This document shows, piece after piece, positions 1 through 7,574 of a stretch of 54,674 nt of DNA. Each line of letters opens with the position of its first letter. Position 1 is the stretch's first letter. Source of the stretch: Oscillospiraceae bacterium. GTDB taxonomy: Bacteria; Bacillota; Clostridia; Oscillospirales; Oscillospiraceae. The position numbers and the translations under genes are program-made. Under the pieces are notes generated by a model that had not been told where the DNA came from, made no database searches, and saw only the letters and a list, made by a program, of their open reading frames with translations. The stretch lies in the NCBI GenBank assembly GCA_015067835.1, contig SVLS01000013.1, positions 1 to 54,674 on the forward strand, in the 5' to 3' direction.

Positions 1-127
1 CCATGAACGAATCCAAAACAGAACGGGAGTGGCGCCGCTGACGCTACGCCACTCCGCTTGAAATTTAATTATCCTGCAAGGGAATCCCTTTTTTGTGCTG
101 TCCGCACAAACTGGGGCAGTTCAGAAG
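1..127. repeat. Left copy of 127-bp terminal inverted repeat (hairpin chain)
   Basis: This stretch is the exact reverse complement of 54548-54674; identity ends after base 127. Read in the direction of fhs transcription it starts 31 bp after the fhs stop codon. It contains four perfect palindromes: AACTG/CAGTT, TTTGTGC/GCACAAA, AAGGGA/TCCCTT, and GGAGTGGCG/CGCCACTCC at 26-34 and 47-55. No coding sequence is seen. It may be a dispersed REP-like element, a 3' end structure, or the edge of a longer repeat cut by the assembler. Confidence 0.9.
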
Positions 128-158
128 TTGTCTACCTTTTCTTTGTTTAAGAATTGAA

Positions 159-1967
159 TTAGAACAGGCCGGAAACCTTGCCGGTTTCGGTGTCCACATC
201 AACACGGCGATAAGCGGGGTCTGCGGCAGTACCGGGCATCATGGAGATGGTACCGGCCATGGGGCACAGGAACTTTGCGCCGCCGTATTCCAGAATGTCG
301 CGGATGGTCAGCTTCCAGCCGGTGGGAACACCCTTCTTGGTGGGGTCGTCGGACAGGGACAGGTGTGTCTTAACCATCATTGTGCAGTAATCAGCATACT
401 TGGGATCGCTCTCAAAGCGCTGTGCCTTCTCGATGGCCAGAGGCTGCCAGATAACACCGTCAGCACCGTAAACTTCCTTAGCGATGCGCTCAACGCGCTC
501 ACGCAGGGGCATTTCCAGATCGTACAGGAACTTCACTTCTACAGGATCCTCGCAGGCTTCCACAACAACCTGAGCCAGCTCAGCAGCACCTTCGCCGCCG
601 TAACGCCAGTGGTTGGACTCAGCGCAGCGAACGCCCTTCTCGGCGCACAGCTTCTTCAGCAGAGCGATTTCAGCATCGGTATCGGTGTAGAACCGGTTGA
701 TGCAGACCACGGGGTTGATGCCGGACTTCTTAATGGTATTGACGTGGTGGAACAGGTTGCAGGTACCCTTTTCCAACAGCTCCAGGTTCTCTTCGGTGTA
801 CTCCTTGGGCAGGGGTGCGCCGGGGGTAACCTTGGGACCGCCGCCGTGCATCTTCAGAGCACGAACGGTAGCAACCAGAACGGAAACGTTGGGAGTCAGG
901 CCGCTCAGACGGGTCTTAACGTTCCAGAACTTCTCGAAGCCGATGTCAGCGGCGAAGCCGGACTCGGTGACGTGGTAATCAAACAGCTTCAGAGCCAGAC
1001 GGTCTGCGATAACAGAGGACTGACCAATAGCGATGTTTGCGAAAGGACCGGCGTGAATCAGAACGGGCTGATGCTCAACAGAGTAGCACATAGTGGGGTT
1101 GATGGCGTTACGCATCCATGCGGTCATTGCGCCGGCAACATCCAGATCTTCACAGGTAACGGGGTCGCCATTGCGGCTGTAAGCCACAACAATCCTGCCG
1201 ATACGCTCACGCAGATCCTTCAGGTCGCGGGCAACAGCCAGAATAGCCATCAGCTCGGAACCAACAGCGATACCGAACTTGGATTCCATCATAAAGCCGT
1301 CCAGACGGCCGCCGATGCCGATGATGATGTTACGCAGGCTCTGTGCACAGAAGTCGATGATCCAGCCCATCTCTACCCGCTTGGGGTCGATGTCCAGACG
1401 CTTCAGACCCTTCTTTGCCAGCCATGCGTCGTCGTTATTACGCTCGTGCTGCATACGAGCAGTCAGGGCAACCATAGCCAGGTTATGAGCGTTCATAATG
1501 TCATTGATGTCGCCGGTCAGACCCAGGGAGAACTCGGTCATAGGCATCAGCAGTGCGTTACCGCCGCCGGCTGCAGTACCCTTAACATTCATAGTGGGAC
1601 CGCCGGAGGGCTGACGCAGAGCACCACCGGCGTTCTTGCCGATGTAGCCCAGGCCTTCAATCAAGCCCAGAGAAACAGTGGACTTGCCTTCGCCAAAGGG
1701 GGTGGGAGTGATTGCAGTGACTTCAATGAACTTGCCGTCGGGCTTATCCTTCAGACGGTTCATAACCTTGATGAAGTCAATCTTGGGAGTCTTGCCGTAG
1801 GGGATGATTTCTTCGGGCAGCAGACCCAGCTTCTCACGGAAGAAGTCAACAGAGGGAAGAGTCTTTTCTGCTTCCTCTGCGATCTGCCAGTCCTTGTAGA
1901 CAGTGGGGTCCAGCTTTGTGAAACCCTTTTCGTCTACGTACTTGCCATCAACGAAATTGATTGCCAT
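159..1967 (-). CDS. fhs: Formate--tetrahydrofolate ligase
   Basis: ATP-dependent ligation of formate to tetrahydrofolate, giving 10-formyl-THF for purine synthesis and one-carbon metabolism; cytoplasmic. The 602-residue product carries the family P-loop [11 protein letters not shown] at about residues 87-97, followed by the glycine-rich [11 protein letters not shown] stretch and the LTGDINDI region typical of FTHFS. It is longer than the usual ~555 residues because of an N-terminal extension. The ATG at 1967 is preferred because GGAGG lies 8 nt upstream; an in-frame ATG at 1994 lacks this. It has its own promoter at 2097-2125 but also lies 190 bp downstream of tig, so read-through from the ZTP-controlled leader is possible. 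fhs is a classical ZTP-riboswitch target. The gene ends 31 bp before the terminal repeat. Confidence 0.97.
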   Translation of the reverse strand: MAINFVDGKYVDEKGFTKLDPTVYKDWQIAEEAEKTLPSVDFFREKLGLLPEEIIPYGKTPKIDFIKVMNRLKDKPDGKFIEVTAITPTPFGEGKSTVSLGLIEGLGYIGKNAGGALRQPSGGPTMNVKGTAAGGGNALLMPMTEFSLGLTGDINDIMNAHNLAMVALTARMQHERNNDDAWLAKKGLKRLDIDPKRVEMGWIIDFCAQSLRNIIIGIGGRLDGFMMESKFGIAVGSELMAILAVARDLKDLRERIGRIVVAYSRNGDPVTCEDLDVAGAMTAWMRNAINPTMCYSVEHQPVLIHAGPFANIAIGQSSVIADRLALKLFDYHVTESGFAADIGFEKFWNVKTRLSGLTPNVSVLVATVRALKMHGGGPKVTPGAPLPKEYTEENLELLEKGTCNLFHHVNTIKKSGINPVVCINRFYTDTDAEIALLKKLCAEKGVRCAESNHWRYGGEGAAELAQVVVEACEDPVEVKFLYDLEMPLRERVERIAKEVYGADGVIWQPLAIEKAQRFESDPKYADYCTMMVKTHLSLSDDPTKKGVPTGWKLTIRDILEYGGAKFLCPMAGTISMMPGTAADPAYRRVDVDTETGKVSGLF

Positions 1968-2096
1968 GATAGTTTCCTCCTTGTTTGTACCCAAAGTCTT
2001 AACTAACCCTTGGGAACGGTTTTATTTTCAGCACTGCACATTATACCTATGTGTAACTCAGCACTGTTTTCGATATTTTTATACCGATGCCTGTGT

Positions 2097-2125
2097 ATTG
2101 TAGCACCGAATAGCAGATTTGTCAA
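2097..2125 (-). promoter_or_regulatory. Promoter of fhs
   Basis: TTGACA (2125-2120), a 17-bp spacer and TACAAT (2102-2097), close to the sigma-A consensus. The predicted leader is about 120 nt. It contains the 9-bp direct repeat CAGTGCTGA twice (rc of 2028-2036 and 2058-2066, 30 bp apart) and a CCCAA/TTGGG hairpin near the ribosome binding site. No known riboswitch is recognised in this leader. Confidence 0.75.
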
Positions 2126-2157
2126 TGAAATTGTGGGAAAAACCAGAGCCTTTTGGG

Positions 2158-3102
2158 TTATTTTTCTGTCAAAACAGCCTGTTCACGGATCAGCCGCATA
2201 GCCTTCATAGTCAGCACGCTGCGGCGAACCGCTGCTTCAAATTGCTGATCATAATACGGCTTGAGCTGCTCGACAGTCATATTGTTCTGCCGGCAAATCA
2301 ACGCAACAGCCTCACCAAGCTCCTGCTCACTGGCTTCCAGCTTTTCCAGACGGATAATCTCGTCCACAGCCGCTTGGTTTCGCAGGGCGGCTTCGGCGGC
2401 GGGATAGGCATCCTTGTGCAGATCTTCCTTGGTAATGTTCATAAAGGAGCAGTACATTTCCAAAGACAGCCCCTGCTGTGCCAGCTGTGCCTGCATATTC
2501 TGAAGCTGCTGTTCTACAGCATCCTCCAGCTCGTTGGGGTCCACCGTGTAATCCAGAGTTAATGCTGCCTGATGCAGTAAGCGATCCTGCAAATCCATTT
2601 CGCCCCGTTCGTCAGAGTAGGCCTGAAGACTTTTTTTCAGCTCCTGACGCATTTGTTCCAGATTTTCAAAGTTTCCGAATTCCTTGGCAAAGGTATCGTC
2701 CAATGCATAGGTGGATTTGATGCGAATTTGGTGAATTTTGCAGCGGAATTCTGCGTCCTTGCCAGCCAGTTCCGGGGCGTGATATTCAGCAGGGAAGGTT
2801 ACCTTCACCACTACTTCCTCACCGGGAACCTTGTCCAACAGCTGCTCTTCAAAGCCGGGAATAAAGGCACCGCTGCCCAGCGTCAGAGTTTGACGCTCTG
2901 CAGTACCGCCGGGGAATTGTTCTCCGTCACAAAAGCCTGCATAATCCAGCACCACTTCATCTCCACGCTGCGTGGGACGGTCTGTCACCTCTTCAATACG
3001 GGGTGTCTGCTGCCGTAAACGCTGAAGATGCTGCTCAACCTCACTGTCTGTAACAGCGTGGCGGCTGAAGCTGGCGGTTAAACCGCGATAAGTAAATGCC
3101 AT
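2158..3102 (-). CDS. tig: Trigger factor-like PPIase lacking the ribosome-binding domain
   Basis: A trigger-factor family peptidyl-prolyl isomerase/chaperone of 314 residues; full-length trigger factor is about 430. The sequence starts in the linker helix, with VTDSEVEQHLQRLR matching the stretch just before the PPIase domain. It continues through a FKBP-like PPIase domain (about 40-135, with FPGGTAERQTLTLG, IPGFEEQL and VTFPAEYH) and the helical C-terminal arms (about 136-314). The N-terminal domain with the GFRxGKxP ribosome-docking loop is absent, and nothing upstream in frame encodes it. The ATG at 3102 has GGAG 9 nt upstream. It sits behind a ZTP-type riboswitch and before fhs. Known: the family folds nascent chains at the ribosome exit. 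Inferred: this form works off the ribosome, or as a substrate-specific foldase, with a full-length copy elsewhere. Confidence 0.85.
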   Translation of the reverse strand: MAFTYRGLTASFSRHAVTDSEVEQHLQRLRQQTPRIEEVTDRPTQRGDEVVLDYAGFCDGEQFPGGTAERQTLTLGSGAFIPGFEEQLLDKVPGEEVVVKVTFPAEYHAPELAGKDAEFRCKIHQIRIKSTYALDDTFAKEFGNFENLEQMRQELKKSLQAYSDERGEMDLQDRLLHQAALTLDYTVDPNELEDAVEQQLQNMQAQLAQQGLSLEMYCSFMNITKEDLHKDAYPAAEAALRNQAAVDEIIRLEKLEASEQELGEAVALICRQNNMTVEQLKPYYDQQFEAAVRRSVLTMKAMRLIREQAVLTEK

Positions 3103-3120
3103 GTTGAAATTCTCCTTATG

Positions 3121-3160
3121 AAATAATAAAAGGACAATCCAGCACAGCACTGAATTGCCC
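3121..3160 (-). terminator. Intrinsic terminator of the ZTP riboswitch
   Basis: The minus-strand stem starts GGGCAATTCAG and closes with CTGGATTGTCC, with a few wobble pairs, followed by TTTTATTATTT. It lies only about 20 nt before the tig start codon, so it must be bypassed for tig to be expressed. Confidence 0.85.
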
Positions 3161-3225
3161 AGACGGTCGGCACAAAAAGCAACCACATTCCCTTGCGGTT
3201 ACTCCGCAAATTCCGTCAGTCGTGT
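3121..3225 (-). promoter_or_regulatory. ZTP (pfl-type) riboswitch with expression-platform terminator
   Basis: On the minus strand the leader reads CGACTGACGG, a GCGG-agtaa-CCGC hairpin, AAGGGAA, and then the hallmark 3' block GCCGACCGTCTGGGCA. GACGG can pair with CCGTC, as in the ZTP/ZMP aptamer. The CTGGGCA end overlaps the 5' arm of an intrinsic terminator, so ligand binding would block termination (an ON switch). Family knowledge: ZTP riboswitches sense ZMP/ZTP, the sign of 10-formyl-THF shortage, and control fhs, purH, folD and related genes. Here the first gene downstream is a trigger factor-like gene, then fhs. Confidence 0.85.
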
Positions 3226-3236
3226 GGCGCATAAGC

Positions 3237-3265
3237 ATCATATACCCAAATGCAGAATTTGTCAA
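3237..3265 (-). promoter_or_regulatory. Promoter of the riboswitch-tig(-fhs) unit
   Basis: TTGACA (3265-3260), a 17-bp spacer and TATGAT (3242-3237). The start site would be near 3230, just before the ZTP aptamer, which supports the riboswitch call. Confidence 0.8.
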
Positions 3266-3294
3266 GAGGAAAATAAAAAAACAGAAAAAGGCTA

Positions 3295-3326
3295 TTGACA
3301 AACAGCGGGCGTTATGGCAATATATT
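3295..3326 (+). promoter_or_regulatory. Probable promoter of the nrdD operon
   Basis: A perfect TTGACA lies at 3295-3300. The best -10 is TATATT at 3321-3326, but the spacing is a long 20 bp. The -10 sits inside the first NrdR box, as expected for repression by NrdR. Confidence 0.55.
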
Positions 3327-3362
3327 GTGTAGTGGCGTTTACATAAACACAAGATGTTGCGC
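3315..3362 (+). promoter_or_regulatory. Tandem NrdR boxes
   Basis: Box 1 at 3315-3330 (TGGCAATATATTGTGT) and box 2 at 3347-3362 (ACACAAGATGTTGCGC) match the NrdR consensus acaCwAtATaTwGtgt. Box 1 matches at every core position; box 2 keeps the ACACAA..AT..TTG core. The 32-bp start-to-start distance (three helical turns) is the arrangement known for NrdR, the ATP/dATP-sensing repressor of ribonucleotide reductase genes. No nrdR gene is in this window. Confidence 0.8.
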
Positions 3363-3415
3363 ATACGGCGGACAGTGTGTTTCGCTAATATGGAAAGAAA
3401 GAATGGTACACAAAA

Positions 3416-5698
3416 ATGATTCACAGTATTATCAAGCGCGATGGCCGCGTTGTTTTGTATGAACAGGGAAAAATTGCAGCTGCAATCCTCAAGGCAATGG
3501 AGGTTTCCGGTGACGGCAATGCAGCAGATGCAGCCCGGGTGGCAAACGATGTCCAGCGGGATTTGGAAAATCGCTTTTCTACCGATTCTCCCCATATTGA
3601 GGTCATTCAGGACGCGGTTGAACAACAGCTGATGAACCACGGCTTCAATGCAGCGGCAAAGGCCTACATTCTTTACCGCGCAAACCGTACCCGCGCCAGA
3701 GAGGCAAACACCTCTTTGATGAAGACCATCGACGAGATTACCAATATTGATGCTCGCGCCAGCGATATGAAGCGGGACAATGCCAATATTGACGGCAATA
3801 CCGCCATGGGCTCTATGCTGCAAATCGGCGCCGCCGGTGCAAAAGCCTATAATGAGATGTATCTGCTTCGTCCGGAGCATGCCAAGGCTTACCGAGAGGG
3901 CGATATTCATATTCACGATTTTGACTTCTATTCTCTGACGACCACCTGTTGCCAGATTGATATTCTGAAGCTGTTCCGTGGCGGCTTCTCCACTGGTCAC
4001 GGTTACCTCCGGGAGCCCCAGAGCATCCAAAGCTATGCAGCATTGGCAGCCATTGCCATCCAGTCCAACCAGAATGACCAGCATGGCGGTCAGTCCATTC
4101 CCAACTTTGATTACGCAATGGCAGAGGGCGTGGCGAAAACCTATCGCAAGACCTTCAGCCGTCGCCTGCAGGATGTGGTGGAGGACCAGCTGGACTTAGA
4201 GGATGAAAAGGAGAATATCAGCGCTATTATTGCTCAGGTTGAGCAGGCAACCGGAGAAACTGCAAAGCTGGAAAGCAGTGCCGCCTATACAGATGGGATT
4301 GTTTCTGCAATTGTGCAGAAGTACGCCATTGCGCCGGAGGTGGCAAAGAAGCTGGTTCAGCGTGCAGCCAGCCGCTCCGCAAAGATAACCAACCGGGATA
4401 CCCAGCAGGCAATGGAAGGCTTTGTCCATAACCTGAATACGATGCACTCCCGTGCCGGTGCCCAAACACCCTTCTCTTCCATCAACTACGGTACGGATAC
4501 CTCTCCCGAGGGCAGAATGGTTATCCGTAACATTTTGCTGGCGCTGGAGGCTGGTTTGGGTCACGGTGAAACCTGCATTTTCCCCATTCACATTTTCAAG
4601 GTGAAAGAGGGCGTCAACTATAATGAAACGGACATCAACTATGACCTGTTCCGTTTGAGTATGCGGGTCAGCGCCAAGCGGCTGTTCCCCAACTATACCT
4701 TCCTGGATTCTCCCTATAACCTGCAATACTATGTTCCCGGCAGACCGGAAACAGAGGTGGCGACTATGGGCTGCCGTACCCGCGTGATGGGCAATGTCTA
4801 TGACCCCACTCGTCAGATTGCGTATAGCCGTGGCAACCTTTCCTTTACCTCCATCAACTTGCCCAGACTGGCCATTGAGAGCAAGGGCGACGAAAAGGTG
4901 TTCTATGAGAAGCTGCACGCAATGCTGGAGCTGGTGGCGCAGCAGATGCTGGATCGCTTTGAAATCCAGGCCAATAAGCACATCCACAATTATCCTTTCC
5001 TGATGGGTCAGGGTGTGTGGCTGGATTCGGACAAGCTGTCTCTGGAGGACGATCTGCGTGAGGTTTTGAAGCACGGAACACTGTCCATTGGCTTCATCGG
5101 TCTGGCAGAAACGCTGACTGCTCTTTACGGCAAGCACCACGGTCAGAGCGAAGAGCTTCAGCAGAAGGGTCTGGAAATCGTCAGCTTTATGCGCTCTTAC
5201 TGCGACAATAAATCCCAGGAAATGAAGATGAACTTCACCCTGTTGGGCACACCGGCAGAGGGTCTTTCCGGTCGATTTATCCGTATGGATAAGAAGCGTT
5301 ACGGAAAGATTGAAGGCGTAACCGACCGGGAGTATTATACCAATAGCTTCCACATTCCTGTTTGGTATCCGATTTCTGTGTATGATAAGATTCGTCTGGA
5401 AGCACCTTATCATGCGCTTTGCAATGCCGGACACATCAGCTATGTGGAATTGGACGGCGATGTGGCCCACAATGTGGAAGCATTTGAGTCCGTTGTTCGT
5501 TGTATGCACGATTTCGGCATTGGCTACGGCTCTATTAACCACCCGGTTGATCGCGACCCCATCTGCGGCTATGTGGGCATCATCGGAGATGTGTGTCCCC
5601 GCTGCGGCCGTCGGGAAGGGGAGCAGATTGATCCCGAAAAGGTGGCAGAGCTGAAGAGAAAATATCCTGAAATGCCTGCATTTCAGGGAATTCGATAA
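3416..5698 (+). CDS. nrdD: Anaerobic (class III) ribonucleoside-triphosphate reductase, catalytic chain without glycyl-radical tail
   Basis: Reduces ribonucleoside triphosphates to deoxy forms under anoxia. The 760 residues start with an ATP-cone (about 1-90, IIKRDGRVV...). The barrel follows, with the catalytic cysteine candidates in TTTCCQID (C178/C179) and MGCRTR (C453). Near the C-terminus lies a zinc-ribbon-like stretch ICGYVGIIGDVCPRCGR with three cysteines. The protein then stops at PAFQGIR, before the RITGY glycyl-radical segment that normally ends the family. That segment is encoded by the next gene (5711-5872), with its own AGGAGG immediately after this stop codon. The start ATG at 3416 has only a weak Shine-Dalgarno sequence. 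Operon: nrdD, glycyl-radical protein, nrdG. Confidence 0.95.
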   Translation: MIHSIIKRDGRVVLYEQGKIAAAILKAMEVSGDGNAADAARVANDVQRDLENRFSTDSPHIEVIQDAVEQQLMNHGFNAAAKAYILYRANRTRAREANTSLMKTIDEITNIDARASDMKRDNANIDGNTAMGSMLQIGAAGAKAYNEMYLLRPEHAKAYREGDIHIHDFDFYSLTTTCCQIDILKLFRGGFSTGHGYLREPQSIQSYAALAAIAIQSNQNDQHGGQSIPNFDYAMAEGVAKTYRKTFSRRLQDVVEDQLDLEDEKENISAIIAQVEQATGETAKLESSAAYTDGIVSAIVQKYAIAPEVAKKLVQRAASRSAKITNRDTQQAMEGFVHNLNTMHSRAGAQTPFSSINYGTDTSPEGRMVIRNILLALEAGLGHGETCIFPIHIFKVKEGVNYNETDINYDLFRLSMRVSAKRLFPNYTFLDSPYNLQYYVPGRPETEVATMGCRTRVMGNVYDPTRQIAYSRGNLSFTSINLPRLAIESKGDEKVFYEKLHAMLELVAQQMLDRFEIQANKHIHNYPFLMGQGVWLDSDKLSLEDDLREVLKHGTLSIGFIGLAETLTALYGKHHGQSEELQQKGLEIVSFMRSYCDNKSQEMKMNFTLLGTPAEGLSGRFIRMDKKRYGKIEGVTDREYYTNSFHIPVWYPISVYDKIRLEAPYHALCNAGHISYVELDGDVAHNVEAFESVVRCMHDFGIGYGSINHPVDRDPICGYVGIIGDVCPRCGRREGEQIDPEKVAELKRKYPEMPAFQGIR

Positions 5699-5710
5699 GG
5701 AGGAAATATT

Positions 5711-5872
5711 ATGACTGTCAAAACACAAAGTGAAAAGATGGGCCAGGGCGTTGGCTTTGAGCGTATCCGTCGCATCACCGGATATTTGGTAGGAACGATG
5801 GATAAATGGAACGATGCAAAGCGGGCCGAGGAGCGCGACCGCGTTAAGCACGGCCTGAATACCAATGCTTGA
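5711..5872 (+). CDS. Stand-alone glycyl-radical domain of class III ribonucleotide reductase
   Basis: A 53-residue protein with the core FERIRRITGYLVG and then KRAEERDRVKH, which matches the C-terminal glycyl-radical loop of NrdD. The radical glycine would be G24 in RITGY. It starts 12 nt after the nrdD stop with a strong AGGAGG 7-8 nt before the ATG, and its last 8 nt overlap the nrdG start. Such spacing argues for a real split gene and not a base-calling frameshift. Inferred role: it docks into the NrdD chain and is activated by NrdG, much as the small GrcA/YfiD protein supplies a glycyl-radical domain to pyruvate formate-lyase. Confidence 0.88.
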   Translation: MTVKTQSEKMGQGVGFERIRRITGYLVGTMDKWNDAKRAEERDRVKHGLNTNA

Positions 5873-6377
5873 TTTATCCGGCATTGTCAGCGACAGTATT
5901 GTAGACGGCCCGGGAATCCGGGTGAGCATCTTCTGTCAGGGCTGCCCCCATCATTGCCCCGGCTGTCATAATCCTGAAACTTGGGATTTTGGCTGCGGTA
6001 CGCAAATGGAAGAGGAGCGGCTTCTGGAAATTGTGATGTCCAACCCTTTATGCCGTGGCGTTACCTTTTCCGGCGGTGAACCCTTTGCACAACCGGAGGG
6101 CTTTGCGAAGCTGGCACGGCTTCTCAAGGAAAAGGGATATGAGGTGGCATCCTATTCCGGATACACCTTTGAGCAGCTGCTGGCGGGCACACCGGGTCAG
6201 AAAGAACTGCTTCGCTTGATTGATGTCCTAATTGACGGGCCGTTTGTTGCGGAGCAGAAAAGCCTGGAGCTGAGCTTCAGAGGCAGCAAGAATCAGCGGA
6301 TTCTGGATGTTCCGGCAAGCTTGCAAGCAGGCAGAGCGGTATTAAAGACATCCCCCCGCTGGGCAGGTGAATTTTAA
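5865..6377 (+). CDS. nrdG: Anaerobic ribonucleotide reductase activating protein (radical SAM)
   Basis: Radical-SAM activase that uses SAM and a [4Fe-4S] cluster to make the glycyl radical on class III RNR. The 170-residue protein has DGPGIRVSIFCQGCPHHCPGC at about 14-34, giving the Cys-rich cluster motif of NrdG, then FSGGEPF (the SAM-binding GGE motif) near residue 68. The start overlaps the glycyl-radical gene by 8 nt, so the activase is translationally coupled to its substrate domain. A strong terminator follows. Confidence 0.95.
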   Translation: MLDLSGIVSDSIVDGPGIRVSIFCQGCPHHCPGCHNPETWDFGCGTQMEEERLLEIVMSNPLCRGVTFSGGEPFAQPEGFAKLARLLKEKGYEVASYSGYTFEQLLAGTPGQKELLRLIDVLIDGPFVAEQKSLELSFRGSKNQRILDVPASLQAGRAVLKTSPRWAGEF

Positions 6378-6382
6378 ACAAG

Positions 6383-6422
6383 AGGCCAAGGTGGAAATTT
6401 GAACACCTTGGCCTTTCTTTTG
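6383..6422 (+). terminator. Terminator of the nrd operon
   Basis: An 11-bp perfect stem AGGCCAAGGTG/CACCTTGGCCT with a 10-nt loop, followed by TTCTTTT. Confidence 0.9.
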
Positions 6423-6527
6423 CATTTTCTTGCTTTTTCTTCGGTCTTTATTGACAATCAGAAGTAGAATGTTATAATGAAATGGAAATAAACTGCCTTT
6501 GGCAGGAGATAAGTGGAGGGAAGCGAA

Positions 6528-7571
6528 ATGAAGGAATTCTCGCCCGATCTTTATAATGAATATTTGCTGCGCAATCGCAAGCCTAGCTTGGCATTTGATG
6601 AAAATGCAGATTATGACACCTGGCGTCAGCAGGTTAAGGAAAAGCTGACGGAGCTGCTGGGTGATATGCCGGAGGAAAAGGTTCCGCTGAACATTCGCAT
6701 TGAATGGGAAAAGGAGCACGATACCTTTATTGAGAAGCGGATCATTTTTGATACTGAGCCTTTTGCATCCGTGCCCTGTCATTTGTGGATTCCCAAGAGT
6801 GCAAAGAAGCCCTGCCCGGCAGTCATTTGCCTGCAAGGCCACTCCACCGGTATGCACATCTCAATGGGACGTGCCATCTACCCTGCAGAGGGTGTGTTTG
6901 AAGGGGATGAAGAGCTGATTTCCGGCGGTGACCGTGATTTTGCGGTGCAAATCGTCAAGGAAGGCTATGCAGCGCTGGTTTTGGAGCAGCGGGCCTTTGG
7001 TGAGCGCGGCAGCGACAAGGTTAAGAGCCCTTACCATACTACCTGCATCCACCCTGCAATGGTGAGCCTGCTGGTTGGCCGTACTCTGCTGGGCGGTCGT
7101 GTCTGGGATGTTTCCCGGGCGATTGATGTGCTGGAGCTGATGCCGGAAATTGACAGCGACCGCATTGCTTGTATGGGCAACTCCGGTGGCGGCACGGCAA
7201 CTTATTATGCAGCTGCAATGGAGGAGAGAATCAAAATTGCAATGCCCTCCTGCGCAGTATGTACATTTGAACAGTCCATCGGCATTATGCGGCACTGCGA
7301 CTGTAACTATCTGCCCGGAATGCAAAAGTTCTTTGATATGGGCGAGGTAGCAGCCTTGATTGCGCCCAGAAAGCTGGTGGTGGTAAACGGCAAGGATGAC
7401 AATGGCTTCCTGCTGCCCGGTGCACTGGATGCTTACGATGTAATTCGCCGGATCTATGAAAAGGCCGGTTGTAAAGATAATTGCCGACAGATCATCGGAG
7501 AGGAAGGTCATCGCTTCTACGCCAATCCCTCTTGGGATGTATTCCGTGAATTGTCCGGCTGGAAGGAGTAA
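6528..7571 (+). CDS. Alpha/beta hydrolase, acetylxylan-esterase/dienelactone-hydrolase-like
   Basis: A 347-residue alpha/beta-hydrolase fold protein without a signal peptide. The nucleophile elbow is GNSGGG (ACMGNSGGGTATYY), the acid is probably in VNGKDDNGF, and the histidine in EEGHRF. ICLQGHSTGMH forms the oxyanion-side strand. The insert and overall length resemble the large esterases annotated as acetyl xylan esterase or Abhydrolase_7. ATG at 6528 is chosen, with GGAGGG 7 nt upstream; a GTG at 6513 would bury that site. The gene ends 3 nt before the jelly-roll gene at 7575, so the two are co-translated. Inferred: deacylation of a plant or host glycan, or of a glycoside product. The substrate is unknown. 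Confidence 0.8.
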   Translation: MKEFSPDLYNEYLLRNRKPSLAFDENADYDTWRQQVKEKLTELLGDMPEEKVPLNIRIEWEKEHDTFIEKRIIFDTEPFASVPCHLWIPKSAKKPCPAVICLQGHSTGMHISMGRAIYPAEGVFEGDEELISGGDRDFAVQIVKEGYAALVLEQRAFGERGSDKVKSPYHTTCIHPAMVSLLVGRTLLGGRVWDVSRAIDVLELMPEIDSDRIACMGNSGGGTATYYAAAMEERIKIAMPSCAVCTFEQSIGIMRHCDCNYLPGMQKFFDMGEVAALIAPRKLVVVNGKDDNGFLLPGALDAYDVIRRIYEKAGCKDNCRQIIGEEGHRFYANPSWDVFRELSGWKE

Positions 7572-7574
7572 AAT

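Noticed and set aside
93..2006. Long open frame (637 codons) on the plus strand opposite fhs
   Set aside because: It is antisense to a clear FTHFS gene, has no ribosome binding site and its translation shows no family motif; it is a by-product of codon use.
3116..3415. Missing N-terminal part of trigger factor upstream of 3102
   Set aside because: The upstream frame reads nonsense and is occupied by the promoter, ZTP aptamer and terminator.
5690..5720. Frameshift in nrdD as the cause of the split
   Set aside because: A stop, AGGAGG and ATG are arranged exactly as an intergenic junction, and the small frame continues cleanly into the nrdG overlap.
4196..5929. 577-codon open frame opposite nrdD
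   Set aside because: Shadow of nrdD and the glycyl-radical gene; no start signal and no motif.
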